From NCBI GenBank assembly GCA_017431365.1, contig JAFRLF010000033.1:1-36590 (forward strand): 36,590 bases of DNA. Direction: 5' to 3'. Below the pieces are notes generated by a model. The model was not told where the DNA came from and searched no databases. It saw only the letters and a list, made by a program, of their open reading frames with translations. Every line of letters starts with the position of its first letter. Position 1 is the stretch's first letter. This DNA is from Clostridia bacterium (lineage in GTDB: Bacteria; Bacillota; Clostridia; Christensenellales; Aristaeellaceae). The position numbers and the translations under genes are program-made. Positions 8,545 through 18,062 of the stretch are shown piece by piece.

Positions 8545-11500
8545 ATGAAGAGGAGAAGCTGTTTAGCCCTTGGCCTGGCGCTCATTCTGTTTCTCGCGGC
8601 GATGCCCGCGGCGCTGGCGGCGACATTGATCCCATCGGATACGTACTGTCCAAGTCCGAGAAACGGCAACCAGCACAGATGGGGGGATTGGGACATCCTC
8701 GAACAGCCCACGTGCTCGCGCGAGGGGAAGCGAGAGCGCGTCTGTTCGCTCTGTCGCTATACGCAGACAGACTCAATCGATAAGCTTGCGCACACCTGGG
8801 GCGACTGGACGGTCATCACAGAACCGACGGATCATACCCAGGGGCAGAGGCGGCATATCTGCCAGATCTGCGGCGCCGCCGAATACGAAAACTTTGACCC
8901 TGAGGGTACCGTTCGCCGGGGCGGCAGCGGATCCGACGTCGAAGCTCTGCAGATGCGCCTGTACTGCAACGGCTACCTGGAGCTGTCGGGGGTGGACGGC
9001 AAGTTCGGCCCGGGCACCGAGGCGGCTGTCAAAAAGGTTCAGGCGGACAACGGCCTTTTGGAGGACGGCGTCGCCTGGCCGCAGACCCTCGCGCATATCG
9101 AGCATGATTTCAGCGTGTGGAACGTCCTCGAACCCAGCACCGATTTTTCCTACGGCGTGAAGTGGCATGCCTGCGACCGCTGCGGCTTCGAGGAATACGG
9201 GGATATCATTCCCGAGCCCCTCTACCGCCGCGGCGACGAGGGCGAAGGCGTTCAGACCCTGCAGAACGCCCTCAACGATCACGGCTATGACTGCGGCGCG
9301 CCGGACGGCAAGTTTGGCGCGAAGACGGAAAGCGCCGTCGCCGCGTTCGAGGCAGATAACGGCATCAATCCCGACGGCGTCGCCTGGCCCGGCGTACTGA
9401 AACTGCTCGGCGCCGAGGGCGGCGGCCCGTCGATTCATTTAAGGAATCTGACGCCGCCTGTCGATCCGAATCAGATTACGCTGACGGCCTGGATCGAGTC
9501 GCCCGTCAAGGATTCGTATGACCTCGATGACGAAGTGACGATCGGATGGTCGGCTAAAAACGAGGGCGACGCCGTCAAGTGGGTGTCGCATTTAACCATG
9601 AGCGGCATGAGCGGCAAATCGCCCCAAAAGGTCGAAGACGGCTTCTGGCACCGGCTTGAGCCGCTGGAAGGCAACGAATACGCCGGGACGACGACCGTCA
9701 AACTCCGGGATATTGTCGATGAAAACGAGTACGTATGGCATGTTAGACTCTTTGCCCACGGGCGTCTCGGTGAAACCCACACGGGTATGATGATCGGTTC
9801 AAACCCGGCGGACGTCATCTTTGTCCGCTCGGGTGATCCGGACACGGGCCTGATCGTCCAGGGCGCGGTCAAGGACGCTCCAACAACCGTGCCGTACCAG
9901 GCGGGTGACGAGGTGACCCTGACAGCCCGAATCGTCGACACGGGAGAGCACTATCTCGGGAAATGGTTCAACGCGCGGATCAGCATCGCCGTCGACGGGG
10001 AGGATCTGAAAGACAGCTATACGGCTTTTAATAATTCCTACGGGTATTCGGATTACGTGGATGTCAGGCATGCGCTCACGCAGCCCCAGATCGACAGGGG
10101 ATATCTGGACATCGTCTTCTACGGCCGCGTCTACAGGGAGCCGATGACGGATCCGCGGCAGGCGGCGCCCGCCATGCTGCGCTTGAACCTGCTGAACGGA
10201 GAAACGACCGTTATGCGCGGCGAAGAGGTGACGCAGATCGAAGGGGACGAGCCTCCGGAGTTTATACCCACGCCCGAGACTGTGCCTGAGCCGGCGTCCG
10301 AGCCAGCATCCGAGCCGGCGTCCGACCCCGACGCGGACGACGATCTGCTCCTGAACGCTGAGCTGGCAGACGATGCGTCTCACAAGCCGTATCAGGTGAA
10401 CGACACCGTGACTGTGAGCGCCTTTATGCAGGATAACGGCGATTATGAACTCGGCAAGTGGTTCAACGGCAATATTGAGCTCACCGTGGACGGCGTTGTG
10501 CAGGACAGTCGGTTCACCGGCTTTATCGGCACGACGAACACGACGAGCAAGGTTCAGCTGTCGACAAAAGTGACGCAGAGCCAGTATGACGACGGATACA
10601 TTGACATGCTGCTGCGCGGCACGCTCTATAGGGAAGCGCTGAAGGCGCCTTCGCATACGCCGGCGGTCAGCCTGCGCGTCTACCTGTCGGACGATGAAAC
10701 TGTTGAAACCGGCGGCGATCATCCGGAAAAACCGGAGTCGGAACCCGAAGCTGAACCTGAGTCCGAACCCGAGCCAGAACCGGAACCCGAAACGAAGCCC
10801 GAGCCGGAGCCCGAAACAAAGCCCGAGCCGGAGCCCGAAACGAAGCCCGAGCCTGAGCCTGAAACCAAGCCCGAGCCAGAGCCCGAACCCAAGTTCGAGC
10901 CGGAGCCTGAACCGGAACCCGTAACCGTGCCGGACAGGGGCACGACGGTCGACGACTCGGATAAAACGGTCTCTGTCGTCAAGCAGGTCGACAACCTGCC
11001 GGAGCGCGGATTCTTTGTGAGCGGAGAGAGTGTCGACTTCGCCATCACTGTGACGAACGGCACGGATCAGGATATCACCGAAGTCGTCCTCACGGATCCG
11101 CTTTCCGATGAGCCCGGACAGGTCGTAGGCCAGTTTGACGTCATCCCCGCGGGTGAGAGCGAGACTGTCCATATGCTGTATGAGATTACGGACTGGGAAG
11201 TCAGCATGTATCCGGGCGGCATTGACAACATCGCCTATGCGCTGTACCTCGACGCGACCGGCGAGTCCACGTTCGCCAGCAGCGAATGGGTCAATGCGCC
11301 GCTTGGCGAGATCGAACCGCCCGTCGCGCCGCCGGTGACGCCCGCGCCGCAGCCGACGGCGCCCCCTTGCTGTGTCAGGACGTGGACGAAAGTCGGGCAG
11401 GGCCAGGCTGAGTTCACGCTGGATTACTGCGAAGCGCATGGAGAAGTCGCCGACCGGGTCAATCAGATGCTCGAAGCCGCCGCGACGGAAGATGAGTATC

Positions 11501-12201
11501 TCGCCGCATGGGAGACGGCCGGACAGCTCTGGCTGGACGGGCTTGACAGAGCATATGACGCGCTTCTTGCGGCCGCCGACGAGGAGACTGCCGCCGTCAT
11601 CCTCAAAGAGAAGGTGCTGTTCCTGGCGCAGACGGAGAGCCGTCGCGCCGTACTCGAGTTTGAACTGGCCGGCGAACCGGGCGTCGTGTCAATGATCATC
11701 TCAAATGAGCTGATGAACAAGGTCAGCGATATATGCTATGAGACGCATACTGCGCCTGACCAGCGGGCTGACAGCGTGCTCCGGGCGCAGCGTGGAATGG
11801 ACGCTTTTGACGAACAGCCTTATATTTGCCAACGGTATGAAGAGGATACGCGCTTTGGCGTACGGATTCTCGAAAGCCTGTGCGTGGCGCACGCGGCAAG
11901 CGATCGGGCGGCGATGGCGCTGATTCTCGACCGTGATTCGGCGGAGATCGACTGGGCCGAGGTGAGGCGCATATACACCGCGGCTCTGGACGGGCAGGTC
12001 AACGCCCGATACCGCAGGGCCGCGGACGACGGACAGCGCGCCGCCATCATGGCCGAGCGAAGGGCGTTCGACGAGTGGATGGCAGCCCGGGAGGCGCTGC
12101 TCAACGCGCTGTATCCTGATCAGCCCGAAACAATTGCTCAGGTCATGGCGATGACGGTTCGCACCCGCGTGATCAGCGCGTGCGCGGATTCGCAGTGGTG
12201 A
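8545..12201 (+). CDS. Large exported wall-binding mosaic protein (two PG_binding_1 domains, LprI-like C-terminus)
   Basis: The product is 1218 residues with a signal peptide ending at AALAA. Three short Cys-containing modules of the form HxWGxW ... CxxC occur near residues 42-75, 82-115 and, with HDFSVW in place of HxWGxW, 190-222. The second and third are each followed by a peptidoglycan-binding domain (about 125-185 and 228-290, with [12 protein letters not shown] and [12 protein letters not shown]). Beta-sandwich domains follow; those near 432-552 and 595-715 are clear duplicates sharing LGKWFN and DxGYxD. An EPEPETKP linker (731-793) leads to a DUF11-like domain (808-915). The end holds two helical modules resembling LprI/DUF1311 (about 972-1052 and 1095-1215). 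The start at 8545 follows AGGAGG; an upstream in-frame ATG at 8485 overlaps the previous stop and is unlikely. The probable role is cell-wall-associated surface protein; no catalytic domain was recognised. Confidence 0.8.
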   Translation: MKRRSCLALGLALILFLAAMPAALAATLIPSDTYCPSPRNGNQHRWGDWDILEQPTCSREGKRERVCSLCRYTQTDSIDKLAHTWGDWTVITEPTDHTQGQRRHICQICGAAEYENFDPEGTVRRGGSGSDVEALQMRLYCNGYLELSGVDGKFGPGTEAAVKKVQADNGLLEDGVAWPQTLAHIEHDFSVWNVLEPSTDFSYGVKWHACDRCGFEEYGDIIPEPLYRRGDEGEGVQTLQNALNDHGYDCGAPDGKFGAKTESAVAAFEADNGINPDGVAWPGVLKLLGAEGGGPSIHLRNLTPPVDPNQITLTAWIESPVKDSYDLDDEVTIGWSAKNEGDAVKWVSHLTMSGMSGKSPQKVEDGFWHRLEPLEGNEYAGTTTVKLRDIVDENEYVWHVRLFAHGRLGETHTGMMIGSNPADVIFVRSGDPDTGLIVQGAVKDAPTTVPYQAGDEVTLTARIVDTGEHYLGKWFNARISIAVDGEDLKDSYTAFNNSYGYSDYVDVRHALTQPQIDRGYLDIVFYGRVYREPMTDPRQAAPAMLRLNLLNGETTVMRGEEVTQIEGDEPPEFIPTPETVPEPASEPASEPASDPDADDDLLLNAELADDASHKPYQVNDTVTVSAFMQDNGDYELGKWFNGNIELTVDGVVQDSRFTGFIGTTNTTSKVQLSTKVTQSQYDDGYIDMLLRGTLYREALKAPSHTPAVSLRVYLSDDETVETGGDHPEKPESEPEAEPESEPEPEPEPETKPEPEPETKPEPEPETKPEPEPETKPEPEPEPKFEPEPEPEPVTVPDRGTTVDDSDKTVSVVKQVDNLPERGFFVSGESVDFAITVTNGTDQDITEVVLTDPLSDEPGQVVGQFDVIPAGESETVHMLYEITDWEVSMYPGGIDNIAYALYLDATGESTFASSEWVNAPLGEIEPPVAPPVTPAPQPTAPPCCVRTWTKVGQGQAEFTLDYCEAHGEVADRVNQMLEAAATEDEYLAAWETAGQLWLDGLDRAYDALLAAADEETAAVILKEKVLFLAQTESRRAVLEFELAGEPGVVSMIISNELMNKVSDICYETHTAPDQRADSVLRAQRGMDAFDEQPYICQRYEEDTRFGVRILESLCVAHAASDRAAMALILDRDSAEIDWAEVRRIYTAALDGQVNARYRRAADDGQRAAIMAERRAFDEWMAAREALLNALYPDQPETIAQVMAMTVRTRVISACADSQW
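10737..10923 (+). repeat. Glu-Pro-rich tandem coding repeat
   Basis: Near-identical 24-base units encoding EPEPETKP repeat at least three times within an EP-rich linker of the wall-binding protein. Such stretches act as extended wall-spanning spacers, and their length commonly varies by slippage. Confidence 0.85.
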
Positions 12202-12265
12202 CGCCGCGGCCTTTGAACGCCTCTATGGATGACTGACGATAAAAAGAGAAGGAGTGTGAATCATC

Positions 12266-15200
12266 GTGAAAAAACTGTGCGCTCTGGCTTTGATCCTCGC
12301 CCTGCTGCTGCCGGCGGCCGGGCTGGGGGAGGCTGCCGACTTCACGTTCAAGCCTGATACGGGCATGCTCAGCAAGTATCAGGGTGCCGGCGGAGACGTG
12401 ATCGTCCCTTCCGAGATCGACGGCGTGCCCGTCATGGGCATCGGATTGCAGGCATTCATTCGCAATAACGACATTACCTCCCTGACGATATCGGAGCCGG
12501 TCGTCATACTCGACAGCAGCGCTGTCTCCAGCATGGAGGCGCTGACCAGCGTGACGCTGCCGGACACGCTCGAATACATCGCCGGATCCAACTTCTACGA
12601 TTCCAGCGCGCTGACGTCCGTGACGATCCCGCCGCGCGTCATGATGATCGGGCGGGACTGCTTCGTCTGGTGCGACGCGCTCGAAAGCGTGACCTTTACG
12701 GGCGGCGTGCCGATCATCCTGAATGGATGCTTCAGATCGCTGGCGGATAATTTCGTCTGTTATGTGCCGGACGACCTGCTCGACGCGTATAAGGAAGTTT
12801 TACCGTCCGGACTGGACGTTCAGCCCAGCGGCCAAAACGCCGTCATCGTCGAACCGGAATCCGATCCCGCGCAATTCGACTTTGACGCCGCCACCGGTAC
12901 CATAACGGCGTATCACGGCAGCGCGACGAGGGTGGCCGTCCCCGCCGAGATCGACGGAACGGCCGTCAAAGCCATCGGAAAGCGCGCCTTTGAGGGCAAG
13001 GATTATCTGTGCGGCGTCGGCCTGCCCGACGGGCTCGAGCTGATCGACGACGAAGCCTTCCGCAGCTGTGACTACCTGCTGTCCGTTGATGTGCCCGATA
13101 GCGTGCGCGTCATCGGCACGGCCGCCTTTGGGTATAACTACCAGGGCGAGGCGTTTGACTGGCCGGCCTCTTTGGAGAGTATCGGCGAAAGGGCCTTCGT
13201 CTCGACAAAGCTGCGCGCCGACGTGGTTCTGCCCGAAGGGCTCAAGTCCATCGGAGACGACGCCTTCAGCTACGCGCACTTTAGCAATCTGACGCTTCCG
13301 GCGAGCCTGGAGACGATCGGCAAGAAGGCCTTCGAGAAAGGGTTCCTCAAAACGGTCGTGTTCAATTCGATTCCCGCGGAGATCGGCGAGGACGCCTTCA
13401 GCGGCATGCGCATTGAAAAGGTCGTCCTGCCCTGGGACGCGGACGAGGAGACCGTGACCCGGTTCACCGACATGTTTACCGCCATCAACGCGGACTGCGT
13501 CGTCGAACTGGCCGAAAAGCCCGCGCCCGTCCTGACGGACGAGGATATCGCCCGCTACGGCGGTCTGTGGTACGCGCAGACGATCGTGGAGAGTGGTACG
13601 ACATACAGCGCGGCTGATCTCGGCATGGATATAACCATCGAGTTCTTCGATGACGGAATGGCGGAGCTCGTCAGCGAAGGTGAAGTCGAGCCGGCATCCT
13701 GGACTGTTGGAGAGGACGGGGTTATCCTTTCTCAGGAGGGGGTTGACGACATTGTTCTCACGGAGGTAGACGGCGGCCTCGTCATGGGTGACGAGAGCAT
13801 GAGCGTCGTCTTCGGACGCGAACCCGCGCAGCCCGGCTTTACGCCCGGAGCGCCCCGGCAGGCGGACGACGTCAGCGAGTTCAACGGTACCTGGACCATG
13901 ACGCATCTGAGCGTGTACGGCATGAGCCTGCCCGTCAGCGCCCTGGGGGATGATCAGGAGATCATGTTCTCCATGCTGGGCGTGGAATCGCTTGATCTGG
14001 AGATACGCGACGGCGCCGCGCGTTACTTTGGCTCCGGAACGACGGATTACCTGACCTTCGAAAACGGCGTCCTTTCGACCGACGTCTATCCGGCCCGCAC
14101 GCTGACGCTCCTTGACGACGGCCTGCTGGCCTGTGATCTGGACGACGGGACGCTGTACTTCGAAAAGAAGAGCGACGACTCGACGCTGCCCGTGCCGACG
14201 CCCGAACCGACGCCCGAACCCACGCTGGAGCCCACGCCTGAGCCCACGGCGGAGCCGACCGAGGAGCCGGCCGTGAAGCTCGTGGCTGAGCCCGTCAGCG
14301 AAGAGGATTACGCGCTCTACGGCGGCGACTGGTATCTCGCGGCTTTGAGCATGGGCACATCCGTCTATAATCCCGCGGATATGGGCATCAACATCACCAT
14401 GACGCTGAACCGGGACGGCACGGCGGTTCTCAATAACAACAGCGAAGAACTGTCCGCCGTCTGGCGCGTCGAGGACGGGATCGTATATCTCAACGAGGCC
14501 TCCTCGGGTGAGATGGCCATGACGCCGACGGACGGCGATCTGGTGATCGATCAGGAGGGTCAGATGATGCGCTTCAGCCGCAGCGGGGCGGAGACGACGC
14601 AATTGCCGGCTCCCGTCGCGGCGCAGGACATTTCAGAATTCAACGGCGTCTGGAACGCCTCATACATCGCCGCCTCAGGCATGACCATGCCGGTCGGCGA
14701 AGAGTCGCTCGACAGCTTTGAGATGCTCTTCGGCACGCGGGACACGACGCTCTCCATCAGCGACGGGCAGGTGACCGGCTTTGGCGTGGAGGGGGAGGCC
14801 TTCGAGTTCGCCGACGGGCGGCTCCAGCAGCTTGGCCCCGTCGTCGAGGGGACGCAGCCTGGCGCTTTCGACACGTATATCGATTTGTGCGAAGGCGATA
14901 TGCTGTCATACAGCTGGTTTGGCATGATTATCTACTGCGAAAAGACGGAGAGCGTCCTGCCGGCGGCGACGCCGACACCGGAACCGACGCCCGAGCCGAC
15001 GCCCGAGCCGACACCGGAACCGACGCCCGAGCCGACGCCCGAGCCGACGCCTGTGCCGACGCCTGAACCGACGCCTGAACCGACACCCACGCCAAAGCCG
15101 CAGCTCGTGCTCGGCCAGCGCTACGTCTGTGTCGAAGCGGCGATCGGCGGACACGCGACCAGCCTGAAGAGCCTGGGCGGCACGTACGACGCCCTCTTCC

Positions 15201-15388
15201 GTGAAGACGGCACGGCGGACATGACGTTCTCCGGCGTCTCCATGAAAAAGCTGAACTGGAGCTACGATGGCGACGACATCGTCGTCGAGTATCCGAAGGG
15301 CGACCCGATCCGCTTCGTCCTTGAGGGCGATACTCTGAAGACGGTCATGTTCAACACGATTGAGCTGACCTTCGCCGTCAGGAACTGA
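12266..15388 (+). CDS. Exported BspA-like leucine-rich-repeat protein with tandem lipocalin-like modules
   Basis: The product is 1040 residues from a GTG start preceded by GAAGGAG. A signal peptide (KKLCALALILALLLPAAG) leads into two blocks of BspA/TpLRR-type LRR_5 repeats (about residues 30-200 and 205-410), recognised by IPSEIDGVPV-like openings and units such as LTSVTLPDTLEYI and GLKSIGDDAF. Downstream are four related beta modules in the order A (about 425), B (535), A' (680), B' (787): A modules start YGGxWY, B modules start SEFNGxW. A fifth module ends the protein. Pro-Thr linkers separate the A-B pair, the A'-B' pair and the last module. This fits a surface adhesin or ligand-binding protein. 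Only 64 bases separate it from the preceding gene, so they may be co-transcribed. Confidence 0.8.
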   Translation: MKKLCALALILALLLPAAGLGEAADFTFKPDTGMLSKYQGAGGDVIVPSEIDGVPVMGIGLQAFIRNNDITSLTISEPVVILDSSAVSSMEALTSVTLPDTLEYIAGSNFYDSSALTSVTIPPRVMMIGRDCFVWCDALESVTFTGGVPIILNGCFRSLADNFVCYVPDDLLDAYKEVLPSGLDVQPSGQNAVIVEPESDPAQFDFDAATGTITAYHGSATRVAVPAEIDGTAVKAIGKRAFEGKDYLCGVGLPDGLELIDDEAFRSCDYLLSVDVPDSVRVIGTAAFGYNYQGEAFDWPASLESIGERAFVSTKLRADVVLPEGLKSIGDDAFSYAHFSNLTLPASLETIGKKAFEKGFLKTVVFNSIPAEIGEDAFSGMRIEKVVLPWDADEETVTRFTDMFTAINADCVVELAEKPAPVLTDEDIARYGGLWYAQTIVESGTTYSAADLGMDITIEFFDDGMAELVSEGEVEPASWTVGEDGVILSQEGVDDIVLTEVDGGLVMGDESMSVVFGREPAQPGFTPGAPRQADDVSEFNGTWTMTHLSVYGMSLPVSALGDDQEIMFSMLGVESLDLEIRDGAARYFGSGTTDYLTFENGVLSTDVYPARTLTLLDDGLLACDLDDGTLYFEKKSDDSTLPVPTPEPTPEPTLEPTPEPTAEPTEEPAVKLVAEPVSEEDYALYGGDWYLAALSMGTSVYNPADMGINITMTLNRDGTAVLNNNSEELSAVWRVEDGIVYLNEASSGEMAMTPTDGDLVIDQEGQMMRFSRSGAETTQLPAPVAAQDISEFNGVWNASYIAASGMTMPVGEESLDSFEMLFGTRDTTLSISDGQVTGFGVEGEAFEFADGRLQQLGPVVEGTQPGAFDTYIDLCEGDMLSYSWFGMIIYCEKTESVLPAATPTPEPTPEPTPEPTPEPTPEPTPEPTPVPTPEPTPEPTPTPKPQLVLGQRYVCVEAAIGGHATSLKSLGGTYDALFREDGTADMTFSGVSMKKLNWSYDGDDIVVEYPKGDPIRFVLEGDTLKTVMFNTIELTFAVRN
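14191..14271 (+). repeat. Pro-Thr-Glu linker repeat 1
   Basis: This is a (PTPE)n-type coding repeat separating the A-B pair from the A'-B' pair of lipocalin-like modules in the LRR protein. Confidence 0.8.
14966..15100 (+). repeat. Pro-Thr-Glu linker repeat 2
   Basis: This longer (EPTP)n coding repeat has many units ending in PTPTPKP and lies before the terminal beta module of the LRR protein. The 12-base units are close to identical, so copy number may vary between strains or be collapsed in assembly. Confidence 0.85.
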
Positions 15389-15402
15389 TTACATAAGAAG
15401 AA

Positions 15403-15437
15403 GGAGCCGCGATCCGTCTCGGACGGTTCGCGGCTCC
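15403..15437. terminator. Shared terminator between convergent genes
   Basis: GGAGCCGCGATCCGTC (15403-15418) pairs with GACGGTTCGCGGCTCC (15422-15437), 15 of 16 positions. The minus-strand transcript continues with CTTCTTCTTATG, giving a T-rich tail; the plus-strand side has no T-tract but would still form the stem. Confidence 0.75.
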
Positions 15438-15461
15438 ATGCGTATATGGGGATATAATGTT

Positions 15462-16535
15462 TCAGGAATCCGCCTCACGAGCGCGAACGCGGATACAGCC
15501 GTCGTCCGGCAGGTTATACGCGGTGTAATACGCGTTTTCAAGGGGACTCCATCTCTCGAAAAAGCCCCGGAGCGATTCGGGGGATTCCCGTTCCTTCAGT
15601 CGTGCCATTCGCGTCTCATCTGGCGTGTCCATATAGAGGCGGACGTCGGCGAGGGCTCGGATGGCGGGCAGATTGCAGTAACTGCCCTCGAGAATGACGA
15701 TCCGTTCCGCGTCGAGGATCTGAGGCGGGCGCATTTCGTCATGGCGGAAATCGTACTCGCGGTACGGCGGATTCTGTCCGTCCTTCCACGGCGCGAGGGC
15801 TTCGGCCGTCAGGCGCTCCCAGTCGCAGTTGCCGCCGGGGATCGACAGGCGCTCGGGCGTCTTCTGCGGATGGGGCACGACAAAGTCGTCCGTGTGCAGG
15901 ACCTCGGCTTCGAACACGTCCGCCAGACGCGCGGCGAGCGTGGTCTTACCGGAGGCACAGGGGCCGTCGAGCGTCACCAGGACGCGCCTCTGCTGGCTCA
16001 TGCGCGCGGCGACGGCGCATATCGCGGGCATGAGCGGTTCCCAGTCGGCCGCGATCACCCGATAGCTCGGATGATAGGCGGCGCGGTAGGTCTCAGAGTG
16101 AGAGGGAAGCCAGTCGACGCGTTCAACGCGGTCGATGTCGTCGTCATTGAGCCGGTTCAGCGGCGCATAACCGTCCCGCCTGAGGGCGCGAACGGCGTTC
16201 GCGACGTCAGCCCGATCAAAAGAAGTGTTCGGCGCGGATCCGAGCATGAGCCTGGCGATCAGGCGCGGCGTCAGCGCCGCTTTGGCAGCCGGCCGCAGAT
16301 TCAGCCGGCACCAGGCCGGACTGAGGCTTTCGATGAGCGCCTCATCGCCGTTTGATTGCTGAGCGTGCATTTCCTCACAGACGTACTTTTCAACGGCTTC
16401 AGGCTGCCCGAGCAGATGCCCAACGCCGAGCATCCCCTGAAAGACGAATTTCAGCGCGTCCTGCGCCTGCGCCTGAGGATGCCGCTCGATATGCGCGTTT
16501 AAAAGCTCGAGCATGCGGCCGGCAAACTGATCCAT
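15462..16535 (-). CDS. Uridine-kinase-like P-loop protein with N-terminal extension
   Basis: This 357-residue protein has a C-terminal phosphoribulokinase/uridine-kinase-like domain. The Walker A motif is GPCASGKTT (residues 191-199). It is followed by VLHTDDFVVP (the kinase substrate Asp-Asp), then IVILEGSYCNLP and VRLYMDTPDETRMARLKERE (lid region), in the order seen in uridine kinase-type P-loop enzymes. The first roughly 175 residues form a separate domain (FQGMLGVGHLLGQPEAVEKY...) I cannot name. The substrate is not determined; nucleoside, sugar or cofactor precursor are all possible. The start has GGAGG upstream. It is the last gene of the minus-strand cluster, 33 bases after the ECF S component. 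Confidence 0.7.
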   Translation of the reverse strand: MDQFAGRMLELLNAHIERHPQAQAQDALKFVFQGMLGVGHLLGQPEAVEKYVCEEMHAQQSNGDEALIESLSPAWCRLNLRPAAKAALTPRLIARLMLGSAPNTSFDRADVANAVRALRRDGYAPLNRLNDDDIDRVERVDWLPSHSETYRAAYHPSYRVIAADWEPLMPAICAVAARMSQQRRVLVTLDGPCASGKTTLAARLADVFEAEVLHTDDFVVPHPQKTPERLSIPGGNCDWERLTAEALAPWKDGQNPPYREYDFRHDEMRPPQILDAERIVILEGSYCNLPAIRALADVRLYMDTPDETRMARLKERESPESLRGFFERWSPLENAYYTAYNLPDDGCIRVRAREADS

Positions 16536-16568
16536 GGCTGTCAGACCTCCGTTCGTGGCGTGACGTCA

Positions 16569-17123
16569 TCAGTCGTTGAGCGAAAGGCCGGCCCGCTCCA
16601 TGGCCGTGACCAGAATGGGTATCAGTATGATGTGCAGAATGATGCCCGGTATCGCGTTCGTGACCGCGCCGGCTAGGAAAAGCGCCCAGGTAAAGCTGTT
16701 GCCCGTGAGTCCCGCCAGCGCCAGACGAACGATGCCCCAGACGACGCGCCCCGCGATCATGGAGATGATCAGTACGGGTACGACCCGCCATATGCGCCGG
16801 GGGAATACGCGATAGAGAAAGCCGGTCAGGCCGCCGTATACGGCGAGTTCAAACGCCATGGCGACGCCGGTGGGGAAGAGGGCGGGCATGCCGAAAAGCG
16901 CCCCGCGCAGCAGCGGCGCGATAAAGCCCACCGCGATGCCCCAGGGCCATCCGCACAGAAAACCGCACAGCAGTACCGGGATGTGCATGGGTGAAAGCAT
17001 CGCGCCTATCTGCGGTATCTGCCCCGTTATGAAGGGCAGGACCATCGCGATGGCCAGGAAGAGGGCGGAATAGGTCATTCTGCGGATCTGAAGATCCGTT
17101 TTTTTGAGTTTATTCGTCGACAT
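16569..17123 (-). CDS. ECF transporter S component, substrate unassigned
   Basis: The product is 184 residues, nearly all in five to six hydrophobic segments. It resembles the ECF-type S-component family: ALFLAIAMVLPFITGQIPQI near the N-terminus, then SPMHIPVLLCGFLCGWPWG and PLLRGALFGMPALFPT. S components bind a vitamin or metal substrate and share an energising module (EcfT plus two EcfA ATPases), which is not encoded here and would have to come from elsewhere in the genome. No riboswitch precedes it to identify the substrate. It overlaps the DUF3842 gene by 14 bases, indicating translational coupling. Confidence 0.75.
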   Translation of the reverse strand: MSTNKLKKTDLQIRRMTYSALFLAIAMVLPFITGQIPQIGAMLSPMHIPVLLCGFLCGWPWGIAVGFIAPLLRGALFGMPALFPTGVAMAFELAVYGGLTGFLYRVFPRRIWRVVPVLIISMIAGRVVWGIVRLALAGLTGNSFTWALFLAGAVTNAIPGIILHIILIPILVTAMERAGLSLND

Positions 17124-17544
17124 GACTGACAGATTCTCCGTTTACGAGTTTTTTTATGTATTCGACGGCGTCCTCCAGAATGGCGGAGGATCCTTTCACG
17201 AGACCCGCGACATAGGTATCGCACAGGTTCATGGGGATCAGGACGCGCTGGGCCCGGCTGGAGGCGACCGCGTTGGCCATGGCGGGCGATATTTCGCCCA
17301 GCATCGCGTCGGCCATGGCGATGCCAAACGGCCCGACGATGACGTCCGCCGTCCTGCAAGCGACGACGACGGCGTTCTCTCCGGTGGCGAGGTGTGTGGC
17401 GCAGCCGCTGCGCATCATGTTTTCTGTGGCGATGGAATTGGTGCCGATGGCGAGGATGGACTCGCCGGGGCAAACTTTTCTTATGCTTTCGACGAGCTTA
17501 CGGCCGAGGCGTCCGCCCTGGCCGTCGATGACGACGATGTTCAT
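17110..17544 (-). CDS. DUF3842 family protein
   Basis: This 144-residue protein matches the pattern I recognise as DUF3842: MNIVVIDGQGGRLGRKLVES at the start (a glycine-rich, nucleotide-binding-like turn), then AIGTNSIATENMMRSG, ATGENAVVV, VIVGPFGIAMADAMLGEISP and RVLIPMNLC. Function is unknown for the family. The glycine-rich start and alternating beta/alpha pattern suggest a Rossmann-like fold. Its ATG overlaps the ThpR stop (ATGA) and its end overlaps the ECF S component start, so the three are translationally coupled. AGGAGG precedes the start. Confidence 0.75.
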   Translation of the reverse strand: MNIVVIDGQGGRLGRKLVESIRKVCPGESILAIGTNSIATENMMRSGCATHLATGENAVVVACRTADVIVGPFGIAMADAMLGEISPAMANAVASSRAQRVLIPMNLCDTYVAGLVKGSSAILEDAVEYIKKLVNGESVSHVDE

Positions 17545-18062
17545 GTATCATCCTCCTGACAGATCCCGCTGCGGCCGATCACCGTGTAGACGAGTTTGTC
17601 CTTGATGCGATGCGACCAGTAAAGGCATACGCTGTCCACCGTCATGCCGACGGGAGGGATTTCGATTTGCGGGAGCGCGCCGCCGGGGAGTATCGGCTTA
17701 CGTGCCAGCGTGATGTGCGGCGTGAACGCTCCGGCGTCGAAGGGGATGCCGGCGGCTGTGAGGCGGGTTCGCACGCGCGCCGCCAGATCAAAAAGCTCCC
17801 GCGAGGGCGCGATGCCCGCCCACAGCACGTTCGCCCGTTTGAACACGCCGATATGCGTCAGCGTGATGGAAAAGGGCGCCTCCGGCCGGGGAAGCAGAGG
17901 CGTTATGTCGTCCGGCCATTCTCCGATGAACGCCAACGTCAGGTGGAGATTATCCGGATCGACGTACCTGGCACTGACGCCGGCTTCGCGAAGGCGGTTT
18001 TGCAGTTGAGTCAGGGCTCTTTTAACATCCGGACTGAGCTGCACGGCGACAAACAGGCGCAT
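17541..18062 (-). CDS. thpR: RNA 2',3'-cyclic phosphodiesterase ThpR (LigT family)
   Basis: The 173-residue protein is the standard 2H phosphoesterase size. It begins MRLFVAVQLSPDVK and has both HxTx catalytic motifs, HLTL (His40, Thr42) and HITL (His116, Thr118), spaced as expected. The family hydrolyses 2',3'-cyclic phosphates on RNA ends to 2'-phosphates. Its ATG directly follows the stop of the PAP2 gene, and its stop overlaps the next start, so it is embedded in an operon. Confidence 0.85.
   Translation of the reverse strand: MRLFVAVQLSPDVKRALTQLQNRLREAGVSARYVDPDNLHLTLAFIGEWPDDITPLLPRPEAPFSITLTHIGVFKRANVLWAGIAPSRELFDLAARVRTRLTAAGIPFDAGAFTPHITLARKPILPGGALPQIEIPPVGMTVDSVCLYWSHRIKDKLVYTVIGRSGICQEDDT

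Noticed and set aside
10737-10923. A possible CRISPR-like array from regular 24-base repeats.
   Set aside because: The units are contiguous, in frame, without unique spacers and encode a Glu-Pro linker. No cas genes are present.
9799-11439. A 546-codon minus-strand frame containing FGLRLGLG-like repeats.
   Set aside because: The repeats are the mirror image of the Glu-Pro coding repeat on the plus strand, with no signal, start context or family match.
12800-14602. A 600-codon minus-strand frame opposite the LRR protein.
   Set aside because: Antisense to a well-supported exported protein; its composition is typical of GC-driven shadow frames.
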